Source: Rahnella ecdela (lineage in GTDB: Bacteria > Pseudomonadota > Gammaproteobacteria > Enterobacterales > Enterobacteriaceae). Taken from it: a DNA stretch of 64,000 bases. Where the stretch lies: the NCBI RefSeq assembly GCF_019049625.1, contig NZ_JAFMOY010000130.1, positions 124,001 through 188,000 on the forward strand, read 5' to 3'. The notes under the pieces were generated by a model. It had not been told where the DNA came from. It did not search any database and saw only the letters and a program-made list of their open reading frames with translations. Positions 9,728-17,152 of this stretch are shown here, piece after piece; position 1 is the first letter of the stretch; the number at the start of each line of letters is the position of its first letter. The position numbers and the translations under genes were made by a program.

Positions 9728-10719
9728 CGCTGATGCAAGTTTCCGGTTTAACCATTGAAGACCGGCAGGGCGTGGCGCTGGTCGATAACCTGTCGCTGAC
9801 GCTGAATGCGGGCGACATTCTCGGACTGGTCGGTGAAAGTGGTTCCGGCAAAACACTCAGCTGCCGCGCCATGATGCGCCTGCTGCCGGGTGAAGGGCTC
9901 AAGATCAGCGCGGGTGAAATCCGCCTCAACGGCACCGATTTACTGACGCTGAACGATAAACGCATGACCGCCATTCGCGGGCGGGAAATCGGCATGATTT
10001 TCCAGAATCCGGCCAGTCATCTGAATCCGGTAATGACCATCGGCCAGCAGATTGCCGAAAGTCGCCGTCTGCATTTTGGGGCCAGCCGCCGCGAGGCACA
10101 GTTGCAGGCCGTGGAACTGCTGCGTCAGGTGGGGATCCCCGATCCGACGCGCCGCGCAGATAACTATCCACATGAGTTTTCAGGCGGAATGCGCCAGCGC
10201 GCGATGATCGCTGTGGCGCTGGCCTGCGAACCTAAAATGCTGATTGCCGACGAACCGACTACCGCGCTGGACGTCACCGTGCAGATGCAGATTTTACGTC
10301 TGCTCCGTGACCTGCGCGACCGGCTCGGTATCGCCATCATTCTCATTACTCACGATCTCGGCGTGGTGGCGCAAACCTGTGACCGCATTGCGGTGATGTA
10401 CGGCGGAAGGCTGTGTGAAACCGGTGAAAAACGTACTGTGCTGGCGCAGGCGCTGCACCCGTATACCCGCGGGCTGATCGACTGCCAGCCGGTGAGCGAA
10501 GGCGGTGCAGGTCGGTTGATCACCTTGCCCGGCCAGCCGCCTGTCGCAGCACGATTTCCGACCGGTTGCCGGTTTCATCCGCGCTGCGCAAGGGCGACAT
10601 CCCTGTGCGGCGAGGTTCAGCCCGCGATGCCATCCGGCAGCCATGCGGTCGCCTGCCACCATCCGTTAACGGGACTGAGCGCGGTAATGACCGGGAGAGA
10701 AAATGAACCCACTTTCTGA
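9724..10719 (+). CDS. Peptide-type ABC transporter ATP-binding protein (DppD family)
   Basis: A 331-residue ATPase. Walker A GESGSGKT, Q-loop FQNPASHLNPV, ABC signature FSGGMRQR, Walker B MLIADEPTTALD and the switch His in ITHDLG are all present. The C-terminal tail has the oligopeptide-transporter motif FPTGCRFHPRCARA with clustered cysteines. The reading frame is open upstream to 9580, but the ATG at 9724 overlaps the permease stop and begins the conserved domain. Two ATPases, this one and the DppF-like partner overlapping its end, are expected to form the heterodimeric motor. Confidence 0.9.
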   Translation: MTLMQVSGLTIEDRQGVALVDNLSLTLNAGDILGLVGESGSGKTLSCRAMMRLLPGEGLKISAGEIRLNGTDLLTLNDKRMTAIRGREIGMIFQNPASHLNPVMTIGQQIAESRRLHFGASRREAQLQAVELLRQVGIPDPTRRADNYPHEFSGGMRQRAMIAVALACEPKMLIADEPTTALDVTVQMQILRLLRDLRDRLGIAIILITHDLGVVAQTCDRIAVMYGGRLCETGEKRTVLAQALHPYTRGLIDCQPVSEGGAGRLITLPGQPPVAARFPTGCRFHPRCARATSLCGEVQPAMPSGSHAVACHHPLTGLSAVMTGRENEPTF

Positions 10720-11755
10720 TGTGAATCTGCGCCCGTATCCGCTGCTGGAAGTGGAAGATCTGAGCGTCAGCTTTCCAGTATCGGGCGGTTTGGGTCTGAA
10801 AAAACGCAGCGTACAGGCGGTCAACAATGTGTCGCTCCATATCAATGCTGGTGAAACGCTGGGACTGGTAGGGGAATCGGGCAGCGGGAAAAGCACGCTC
10901 GGCAGGGCGATGCTGCATCTGGAAAACACCAGTGCCGGACGCGTGCGGTTTAACGGCCAGCTGATCACCGGCGGAATGAAGCCGGATATCGCCCGTTTAC
11001 GGCAACAGACGGCGATGATTTTTCAGGATCCATTTTCGTCACTAAATCCGCGTCAGACGATTGGCGAAAGTATCGGCGAAGTGCTGCGCGTGCATCACAA
11101 AGTGGCGAAAGGAAATATTCCGGCGCGCATTAATACGCTGCTGACGCTGGTCGGACTCAGCCCCGAACATGCCACGCGTCGTCCGCAGGCGCTGAGCGGC
11201 GGACAATGTCAGCGCGCCGGAATTGCCCGCGCGCTGGCTATCGAACCGCGTCTGATTGTCGCCGATGAATGCGTCGCGGCGCTGGATGTGTCGATTCAGG
11301 CGCAAATCATCAATCTGCTGATGGATCTGCGCGAAAGCATGGGGTTGGCAATTCTGTTTATCGCGCACGATCTGGCGATTGTCCGCCGCCTGTGCGACCG
11401 GGTGGCGGTGATGTATCTCGGTAAAATTGTCGAAAGCGGGCCGACGCAGACGGTATTTAACGCGCCGCGCCACCCGTATACCGCCGCACTGGTGGCGGCG
11501 ATTCCTGAAATCGATCCTGACCGCCCTTTGCCTGAACATCCGTTACAGGGCGAGCCACCGAGTCCGGTGTCGCTGCCTGCGGGCTGCGCTTTCCATCCAC
11601 GCTGTGCTTTTGCGATTGATGCGTGCCGGCACGGCACGGCGCCGGAAACCCGGCATATTGCCGACCATGCCTTTGCCTGTGTGCTTGACGGCCACAGCAG
11701 TGAAGGTGTCTATCCGAAGACTGAAGGAATGTTACATGAAGCAAAAGCATTTTAA
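10703..11755 (+). CDS. Peptide-type ABC transporter ATP-binding protein (DppF family)
   Basis: A 350-residue ATPase. Walker A GESGSGKS, Q-loop FQDPFSSLNPR, signature LSGGQCQR and switch region IAHDLA are visible. The Walker B region reads LIVADECVAALD, where Cys-Val replaces the usual Pro-Thr or Pro-Val after the catalytic Glu; the Glu itself is kept. The tail has CAFHPRCAFA, as in oligopeptide transporters. It overlaps the DppD-like gene by 17 nt and the binding-protein gene by 20 nt. It is probably the partner motor subunit of the same importer. Confidence 0.88.
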   Translation: MNPLSDVNLRPYPLLEVEDLSVSFPVSGGLGLKKRSVQAVNNVSLHINAGETLGLVGESGSGKSTLGRAMLHLENTSAGRVRFNGQLITGGMKPDIARLRQQTAMIFQDPFSSLNPRQTIGESIGEVLRVHHKVAKGNIPARINTLLTLVGLSPEHATRRPQALSGGQCQRAGIARALAIEPRLIVADECVAALDVSIQAQIINLLMDLRESMGLAILFIAHDLAIVRRLCDRVAVMYLGKIVESGPTQTVFNAPRHPYTAALVAAIPEIDPDRPLPEHPLQGEPPSPVSLPAGCAFHPRCAFAIDACRHGTAPETRHIADHAFACVLDGHSSEGVYPKTEGMLHEAKAF

Positions 11756-13250
11756 CGTTGTGGCCGCCGGGGTGCTGCTGGCGTTGAGTCTGGTCAGCGA
11801 AATGGCGCAGGCGGCCGGTGTTTTGACCATTGGTCGCCGGGAGGACAGCACGACATTCGACCCGATCAAGTCCGCGCAAAACGCGGATAACTGGGTATTT
11901 TCCAACGTGTTCGATCCGCTGGTGCGTGTCGATAACACCGGCACCAAACTGCTGCCGGGGCTGGCAGAAAGCTGGACGATTTCGCCGGACGGTAAAACGT
12001 ATACGCTGAACATGCGTGACGCGACATTCTCCGACGGCACGCCGGTGACCGCCTCTGATGCGGTGTTCAGCCTGACGCGAATCCGTGATGACGCCGGATC
12101 ACTGTGGAAAGATTCTTACAGCATTATCGATACGCTGAAAGCCACCGACGCGCATACGCTGGTCATTACCCTGAAAACGCCGTCGGCGGCCTTTTTATCA
12201 CAGCTGGCGCTGCCCAATGCCTCGGTGATTTCACAACATGCATTGACCAAACAGGGCGCAGACGATTTTGCCGAGCACCCGGTCGGTTCCGGCGCGTTCA
12301 GTGTAAAAGAGTGGACGCGCGGTGAGAAAGTTGAACTGGTGAAAAACCCGTATTACTGGGACGCCGCAAAGGTGAAACTGGATGGCGTCGAGTGGCTGAC
12401 GCTGCCGGATGACAATACCCGTATGCTCAAAGTGCAGGCGGGCGAAATTGACGCAGCGCTGTCTATTCCGTTCTCGCGTATTTCGTCACTGCAAAAAGAC
12501 CCGAAACTGGCGGTAGAACTGGATACGTCAACCCGTGAAGATCATCTGCTGATCAACCATTCCCACGGCGATCTGGCCAAAGTGGAAGTGCGTCAGGCGC
12601 TGGATTTTGCCATCGATAAAAAAGCCATTATTGATACCGTGACCTTCGGTTACGGTAAAATCGCCAACTCGTATATTCCTGACGGCGCGCTCTATCATTA
12701 CGCAGATAACCTGCAACGTCCTTATGATCCGGAAAAAGCAAAACAACTGCTAGCGGCGGCGGGTGTGAAAAACCTGACTCTGAAATATCTGGTGAACGCC
12801 GGTGATGAAGTGGATGAACAGATTGCCGTACTTTTACAGCAACAGCTGGCAAAAGCAGGGATCACCGCCAACTTACAGAAAGTGGATCCGAGCCAGAGCT
12901 GGGACATGCTGATCGCGGGCGATTACGACATCTCGGTGATGTACTGGACAAATGACATTCTCGATCCAGATCAGAAAACCACCTTTGTGCTCGGGCATGA
13001 TTCCAACAACAACTACATGACGCGCTATCACAATGAGAAAGTGAAGGCGCTGGTCGCTGCGGCGCGGGTGGAGATGGACCCGAAAAAACGTGAACAGATG
13101 TACATCGAGTTGCAGAAAATGGCAAAAGCGGACGTGAACTGGATTGATCTCTATTACAGCCCGTACCGCAACGTCACCCGTACCAATATCAAAGATTTCC
13201 ATCAGAATCCGCTGGGACGCTTCACGCTCGAAGAGACGGTGAAAGGATAA
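11736..13250 (+). CDS. Periplasmic peptide-binding protein of the ABC transporter (SBP family 5)
   Basis: A 504-residue extracellular solute-binding protein. Its signal peptide runs MKQKHFNVVAAGVLLALSLV and is likely cut after AQA near residue 26. The family 5 motif is near the N terminus (LPGLAESWTISPDGKTYTLNMRDATFSDGTPVTASD), and NPYYWD follows in the middle. GAAGGAATGTTAC before the ATG at 11736 serves as the ribosome site, although the frame is open further upstream. The start overlaps the second ATPase by 20 nt. As the last gene of the operon it supplies the substrate receptor; in the PipR pathway the equivalent receptor determines which plant compound is brought in. Confidence 0.9.
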   Translation: MKQKHFNVVAAGVLLALSLVSEMAQAAGVLTIGRREDSTTFDPIKSAQNADNWVFSNVFDPLVRVDNTGTKLLPGLAESWTISPDGKTYTLNMRDATFSDGTPVTASDAVFSLTRIRDDAGSLWKDSYSIIDTLKATDAHTLVITLKTPSAAFLSQLALPNASVISQHALTKQGADDFAEHPVGSGAFSVKEWTRGEKVELVKNPYYWDAAKVKLDGVEWLTLPDDNTRMLKVQAGEIDAALSIPFSRISSLQKDPKLAVELDTSTREDHLLINHSHGDLAKVEVRQALDFAIDKKAIIDTVTFGYGKIANSYIPDGALYHYADNLQRPYDPEKAKQLLAAAGVKNLTLKYLVNAGDEVDEQIAVLLQQQLAKAGITANLQKVDPSQSWDMLIAGDYDISVMYWTNDILDPDQKTTFVLGHDSNNNYMTRYHNEKVKALVAAARVEMDPKKREQMYIELQKMAKADVNWIDLYYSPYRNVTRTNIKDFHQNPLGRFTLEETVKG

Positions 13251-13311
13251 GAATTCCTGCACCAGGGAGATAATAAGAAAGCTGAGACAAAAGTCTGTTT
13301 TACCCCTTTTT

Positions 13312-13334
13312 GCCCACTTCCGAGTGGGCTTTTT
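13312..13334 (+). terminator. Rho-independent terminator of the ABC transporter operon
   Basis: GCCCACT-TCCG-AGTGGGC (13312-13329) forms a 7-bp stem with a four-base loop, directly followed by TTTTTC. It lies 62 bp after the binding-protein stop. Confidence 0.88.
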
Positions 13335-13410
13335 CTTGCCTGTAAATCTGTCGTTTTCCCGTGCCGCATCTTCAACGCTTCATCAACTGTCCGGCAGATG
13401 CTGCTTGAGT

Positions 13411-13456
13411 TTGAGCGGTTGCTCAAGTATCTTGCTGGCCTTGAGCGATTGCTCAA
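13411..13456. promoter_or_regulatory. Two TetR-type operators before the efflux gene
   Basis: TTGAGCGGTTGCTCAA (13411-13426) and TTGAGCGATTGCTCAA (13441-13456) are 16-bp near-perfect palindromes spaced 30 bp start to start. They end 22 bp before the MFS start codon. The same palindrome recurs before the downstream tetR gene, pointing to the TetR protein as the binder. Confidence 0.75.
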
Positions 13457-13477
13457 AATTTATCTGAGGCATTTTTT

Positions 13478-14974
13478 ATGTTCGTCAATAACCGCTGGCT
13501 GATACTTGCGATTGTCACCAGTACACTCTTTTTGATCATCATTGATATGACCGTGTTGTACACCGCGTTACCGCGCCTGACGCAGGCGCTGGGTGCCACG
13601 GCATCGGAAAAACTATGGATAGTGAACGCCTATCCGCTGGTGGTCGCCGGTCTTTTACCGGGCGCGGGAATGCTCAGTGACCGTATCGGGCACAAAAATC
13701 TCTTTATGAGCGGGCTGCCGGTGTTTGCGCTCGCTTCCCTGTGCGCGGCGTTTTCTGCCAGCGCCGAAATGCTGATTGCCTCCCGCGTGTTCCTGGCCAT
13801 TGGCGCGGCGATGATGATGCCTGCGACGCTGGCGATTGTGCGCCATGTCTTCACCAACGAACGTGAACGTGCGCTGGCGATAGGCATCTGGTCGGCGGTG
13901 GCGTCCGGCGCGGCGGCGCTCGGGCCAGTCATCGGCGGTGTGCTGCTGGAATATTTCTGGTGGGGATCGGTGTTTCTGGTCAACGTGCCGATCGTGCTGG
14001 CCGTATTCCCGTTTGCACAGGCGCTGATCCCGCGCGGTGAAGGCAATAAACACCGTCCTTGTGATTTTGCCGGTTCTGCGATGGTGATGGCGGGGCTGGT
14101 CGGGGTGATTTACGCACTGAAAGAGCTGAGCCAGATTAACTCGTCATGGCTGGTGATCTTGGGTTCTGCCGCTTTCGGTGTGCTGTTCCTCGGCTTATTC
14201 GTCAGAAGACAAAAGAAGGCTGTTCAGCCGATGATCGACTTTTCACTGTTCCGCAACCGCGCCTTTGCCTGCGGCGTGGGCGTGGCGATCACCTCTATGA
14301 TTGCGCTGATCGGTATCGAACTGGTGCTCAGCCAGCGGTTACAGCTGGTGCTCGGACTGACGCCGTTTATGGCGGCGATGTTTATTCTGCCGATCCCGGT
14401 GGCGTCTGCACTGGCCTCGCCGCTGGCGGGTATGCTGATCCCGCGTGTCGGCGTGCGTAAAATGATGCTGGGCGGCTTCGCGATATCTGCCCTCGGCATC
14501 GTCATTCACGCGCTGGTCTATGATGGCAGCGTGGTGATGCAGTTAGTGAGCCTGTTTATTTTAGGTTTTGGACTTGGTGGCGCAGTGACAGCGGCTTCCA
14601 CTTCGATCATGCTTAATGCCCCGGAAGATAAGGCCGGAATGGTCGCGGCGATAGAGGATGTATCGTGGGAAATGGGCGGCGTGCTCGGCGTGACGTTGCT
14701 GGGTGGCCTGATGACCGCCGTTTACAGCCGCAGCCTGACACTTCCGCACGGGCTGGTCAGCGGTGAAACCGCGTATGACAGTCTTGATGAAGCATTAACG
14801 CTTGCTGGTCATCTCAGCCCTGAACAGGCTTCGTTGCTGACAAATCTGGCGAGAACTGCGTTTGATCAGGCGTTTCTGGCGGTGCTGATTTCTGCGGCTG
14901 CGCTGGTGATTGCCAGTGTGGTGGTGCTGAAAATCGTGCTGCGTAAGTCCGTGGGCACACGCCGGGCTTCCTGA
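13478..14974 (+). CDS. MFS drug efflux transporter, DHA2 family (SmvA/QacA-like, 14 TM)
   Basis: A 498-residue integral membrane protein with about 14 predicted helices. Motif D1 is at the start (DMTVLYTALPRLTQALGA), motif A is GMLSDRIGHKN, and the motif C-like stretch GAAALGPVIGGVLLE marks a drug/H+ antiporter. SmvA of Salmonella and Klebsiella, which exports quaternary ammonium compounds, methyl viologen and biguanides, is the closest functional model by feel. Two TetR-type operators overlap the promoter region, and the co-directional tetR gene follows. GAGG lies 10 nt before the ATG. The substrate range is an inference. Confidence 0.83.
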   Translation: MFVNNRWLILAIVTSTLFLIIIDMTVLYTALPRLTQALGATASEKLWIVNAYPLVVAGLLPGAGMLSDRIGHKNLFMSGLPVFALASLCAAFSASAEMLIASRVFLAIGAAMMMPATLAIVRHVFTNERERALAIGIWSAVASGAAALGPVIGGVLLEYFWWGSVFLVNVPIVLAVFPFAQALIPRGEGNKHRPCDFAGSAMVMAGLVGVIYALKELSQINSSWLVILGSAAFGVLFLGLFVRRQKKAVQPMIDFSLFRNRAFACGVGVAITSMIALIGIELVLSQRLQLVLGLTPFMAAMFILPIPVASALASPLAGMLIPRVGVRKMMLGGFAISALGIVIHALVYDGSVVMQLVSLFILGFGLGGAVTAASTSIMLNAPEDKAGMVAAIEDVSWEMGGVLGVTLLGGLMTAVYSRSLTLPHGLVSGETAYDSLDEALTLAGHLSPEQASLLTNLARTAFDQAFLAVLISAAALVIASVVVLKIVLRKSVGTRRAS

Positions 14975-14986
14975 TAAAATGCCGGT

Positions 14987-15002
14987 CTGAGCGCCTGCTC
15001 AA
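14987..15002. promoter_or_regulatory. Third TetR-type operator, before tetR
   Basis: CTGAGCGCCTGCTCAA shares TGAGC-N4-GCTCA with the two sites in front of the efflux gene. It sits 30 bp upstream of the tetR start, in the 58-bp gap after the transporter, consistent with autoregulation from a local promoter. Confidence 0.65.
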
Positions 15003-15032
15003 TGTCATTCCAGGGCCAGTACAGGATGAATT

Positions 15033-15611
15033 ATGAAAGAAAACCGGGAAGCGTTAAAGGCTAAGATCCTTGACGGAGCCATCAGTCTTTTTATCGAAAA
15101 AGGGATTGAGAAAGTCACGACGCGCGAACTGACGGAGTACGTCGGGATTTCCCGCAGCCACATTTATCATTATTTTCCTGACTGGCAAACGCTGTGTATC
15201 GAGGCGCTGTCGGTAGTGATGATGGCGGAGCTGAAAGAGTTTGCCGCTGAAATTGCTCCGCTCGAACCCAAGGCAAAATTGCACACGCTGGTGTTAAATT
15301 ATCTGCCCGATACGCAGGGTGATATCTGGCAGTTGTACGGATCGCTGTGGCAACTGGCGGCGCATAACGAGGCTTACGCCGAACTGGCGCGGCTGATGGT
15401 GCATAAGTGGCTGGCACTGCTGGCTGAGATCATCCGCGCCGGGATCGACAGCGGCGTGTTCCGCCCGACCGATGCCGGACGCGTCACCCGCCAGTTATCC
15501 GCCATCATGAATGGCTATTCCGACCAGCTGATCGTCATGCCTTCTGCCGAAGCCCGTCAGGAAGCGATGGATGATATTTTGGATTTTGTGACGTTGGTGC
15601 TGGAGAAATAA
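15033..15611 (+). CDS. TetR/AcrR family transcriptional regulator of the efflux gene
   Basis: A 192-residue TetR-family protein. The N-terminal helix-turn-helix covers about residues 8-55 (LFIEKGIEKVTTRELTEYVGISRSHIYHYFPDWQ). The remaining helical domain would bind the inducer. AGGATGAATT before the ATG is a good ribosome site. It lies 58 bp after the MFS gene on the same strand; in Klebsiella the smvR gene is divergent, so this order is different. The three matching palindromes at 13411, 13441 and 14987 make it the likely repressor of both genes. Confidence 0.86.
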   Translation: MKENREALKAKILDGAISLFIEKGIEKVTTRELTEYVGISRSHIYHYFPDWQTLCIEALSVVMMAELKEFAAEIAPLEPKAKLHTLVLNYLPDTQGDIWQLYGSLWQLAAHNEAYAELARLMVHKWLALLAEIIRAGIDSGVFRPTDAGRVTRQLSAIMNGYSDQLIVMPSAEARQEAMDDILDFVTLVLEK

Positions 15612-15672
15612 TCCCATTCTCAGGCGGCTTTTTCCACCGAAGTGGCCCTGAACATCGGCTGCGGGCAGTCAC

Positions 15673-16329
15673 TCATTTCTGAGCCGAAATCCCTTTACTG
15701 ATAAAATCTTTTAGCACTCTTCCGGCAGATTCAATATGCCGGAAGGTTTCCTGCCGTGCCGCCTCTGCGTTGCCTTCACGGCATGCATTAAGAATCAATT
15801 CATGTTCATGCTGAAATGCCTGAGTTGCTGAAAGCAGTCTGTGCTGAAAATGTTCGTACCTTTCTATCTGATTACGTAACTCGTCGATCATCGCCAGCAG
15901 GCGCTTATTTTGACATCCGCGGTACAGCAGACCGTGAAACTCACGGTTGTGCTCTCCTTGCCTGTCGGCGTCTTCGGCATTCCCCAGCAGTGTGTGCGTG
16001 AGTTCAGCTCTGGCCAGTGTTTCGGCATCCATATTCTGCACGCTGTTAAATATTGCTTCCCCCTCAAGTAAAGCCCGCAGTTCATAAATCTCAGCGATAT
16101 CCTCAACAGACAGTGTTCTGACCACCGCCCCGCGGTTTCTGAAAATATCCACCATGCCTTCCTGCTCCAGAAGCCGGATAGCTTCCCGCATCGGAACACG
16201 GCTGACAGCAAACTGGCTGGCCAGATCCCTTTCAACCAGCCGCGAGCCATCAGGCAGCGAGCCATTGTTAATCATCTTCCTGAGTGATCCGGCAAGCATT
16301 TCGGCGGTGGATTGAGGTTTCAGCGTCAT
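15673..16329 (-). CDS. GntR family regulator with FCD domain
   Basis: A 218-residue regulator. A winged helix at residues about 8-70 (DGSRLVERDLASQFAVSRVPMREAIRLLEQEGMV) is followed by an FCD helical domain (IYELRALLEGEAIFN, NREFHGLLYRG, EHELILNACREG). The frame is open to 16401, but the adjacent ATGs at 16332 and 16329 follow AGGAG. The second gives the better spacing. It diverges from an OsmC-like gene, and a perfect TGGTATACCA palindrome lies between them. The effector is unknown. Confidence 0.85.
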   Translation of the reverse strand: MTLKPQSTAEMLAGSLRKMINNGSLPDGSRLVERDLASQFAVSRVPMREAIRLLEQEGMVDIFRNRGAVVRTLSVEDIAEIYELRALLEGEAIFNSVQNMDAETLARAELTHTLLGNAEDADRQGEHNREFHGLLYRGCQNKRLLAMIDELRNQIERYEHFQHRLLSATQAFQHEHELILNACREGNAEAARQETFRHIESAGRVLKDFISKGISAQK

Positions 16330-16354
16330 CATTTTCTCCTGTACATTATGGAAT

Positions 16355-16368
16355 AATGGTATACCATT
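16355..16368. promoter_or_regulatory. Perfect palindromic GntR-type operator
   Basis: AATGGTATACCATT is a 14-bp perfect palindrome in the 113-bp divergent gap between gntR (start 16329) and osmC-like (start 16443). TGGTATACCA is typical of FCD-class GntR operators. It could control both directions. Confidence 0.65.
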
Positions 16369-16442
16369 TTTGACGTTAAAGGGAGAACTATCCCTATCCA
16401 CCCCTCAGTTTCCCCTTCTTACCAACGACAGGAGCACCGGCT

Positions 16443-16919
16443 ATGGCACATCGCGAGCATCATTATCAGGTCAAAATTGAATGGACAGGCAATAAGGGTC
16501 GCGGAACAGAATCCTATAAGGCTTACAGCCGCGATTATGATATTTCAGAAGGGAAGAAACAAAGCATTGCCGGTTCATCAGACCCTGCATTTCTGGGTGA
16601 TGCCACGCGCTGGAACCCTGAAGACCTGCTGGTAGCTTCAGCTTCAGCCTGCCATCAGCTCTGGTATTTGCATTTATGCGCCGAGGCGGGTATCGGTGTT
16701 GATTCTTATATCGATAAGGCTGAAGGGGTAATGACAGAAGGTGAGAAAGGGTGTTTCACGAGTATCACACTCAAACCCGACATTGCGATCCGTGCCGGGG
16801 ATGATATTCAGCTCGCGAAGGAACTGCATCACCGCGCACATGAACTGTGCTTTATCGCGAATTCACTGAACTTCCCGGTACTGTGTGAACCGGTGATTAG
16901 GTATTGTTCAGCGTCTTAA
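16443..16919 (+). CDS. OsmC/Ohr family peroxide-reducing protein
   Basis: A 158-residue OsmC-family protein. The two redox cysteines of the family are present in SASACHQLWYLH (near residue 70) and HELCFIANS (near residue 137). Such proteins reduce organic hydroperoxides in the cytoplasm, using lipoyl or dithiol donors. AGGAG lies 8 nt before the ATG. The gene is divergent from a GntR regulator, not a MarR-type OhrR, which is unusual for Ohr proteins, so a role in a metabolite-triggered response is possible. The exact peroxide substrate is not deducible. Confidence 0.85.
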   Translation: MAHREHHYQVKIEWTGNKGRGTESYKAYSRDYDISEGKKQSIAGSSDPAFLGDATRWNPEDLLVASASACHQLWYLHLCAEAGIGVDSYIDKAEGVMTEGEKGCFTSITLKPDIAIRAGDDIQLAKELHHRAHELCFIANSLNFPVLCEPVIRYCSAS

Positions 16920-16940
16920 CGGGCGGCAGAACGCCATGCT

Positions 16941-16970
16941 AAAAAAGAGTCCGGCATAGTGCCGGACTTT
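16941..16970. terminator. Bidirectional terminator between osmC-like and the oxidase operon
   Basis: GTCCGGCA-TAG-TGCCGGAC (16949-16967) is a perfect 8-bp stem with a three-base loop. An A-run lies on its left (16941-16946) and TTT on its right, so it can end transcripts from both convergent genes. Confidence 0.85.
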
Positions 16971-16976
16971 GTTCAC

Positions 16977-17141
16977 TTAATGACTTCTCATGCCCGCCGC
17001 GAACATCAGCAGATGGAACACCGATGCCACAACAAATAACGCCAGCACGCTGCCGCCCCAGATGACGGCCATCCAGCCGACTCGTTTTAAGAACGGGGCT
17101 TTAGTGATGTTGCTGTCGTCCATTTTTCTGATGAGGTTCAT
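16977..17141 (-). CDS. Small membrane protein of the CIO-type bd oxidase (DUF2474-like)
   Basis: A 54-residue peptide with one membrane helix (MAVIWGGSVLALFVVASVFHLLMFAAG), preceded by the basic segment KAPFLKRVGW. Short single-helix proteins of the DUF2474 family sit at the 3' end of cyanide-insensitive oxidase operons and may play a role like CydX in E. coli. TGAGGA lies about 10 nt before the ATG. It is only 11 bp after the subunit II stop and clearly co-transcribed. The CydX-like role is inferred; the sequence is not recognisably CydX. Confidence 0.75.
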   Translation of the reverse strand: MNLIRKMDDSNITKAPFLKRVGWMAVIWGGSVLALFVVASVFHLLMFAAGMRSH

Positions 17142-17152
17142 AATGCGATTCC

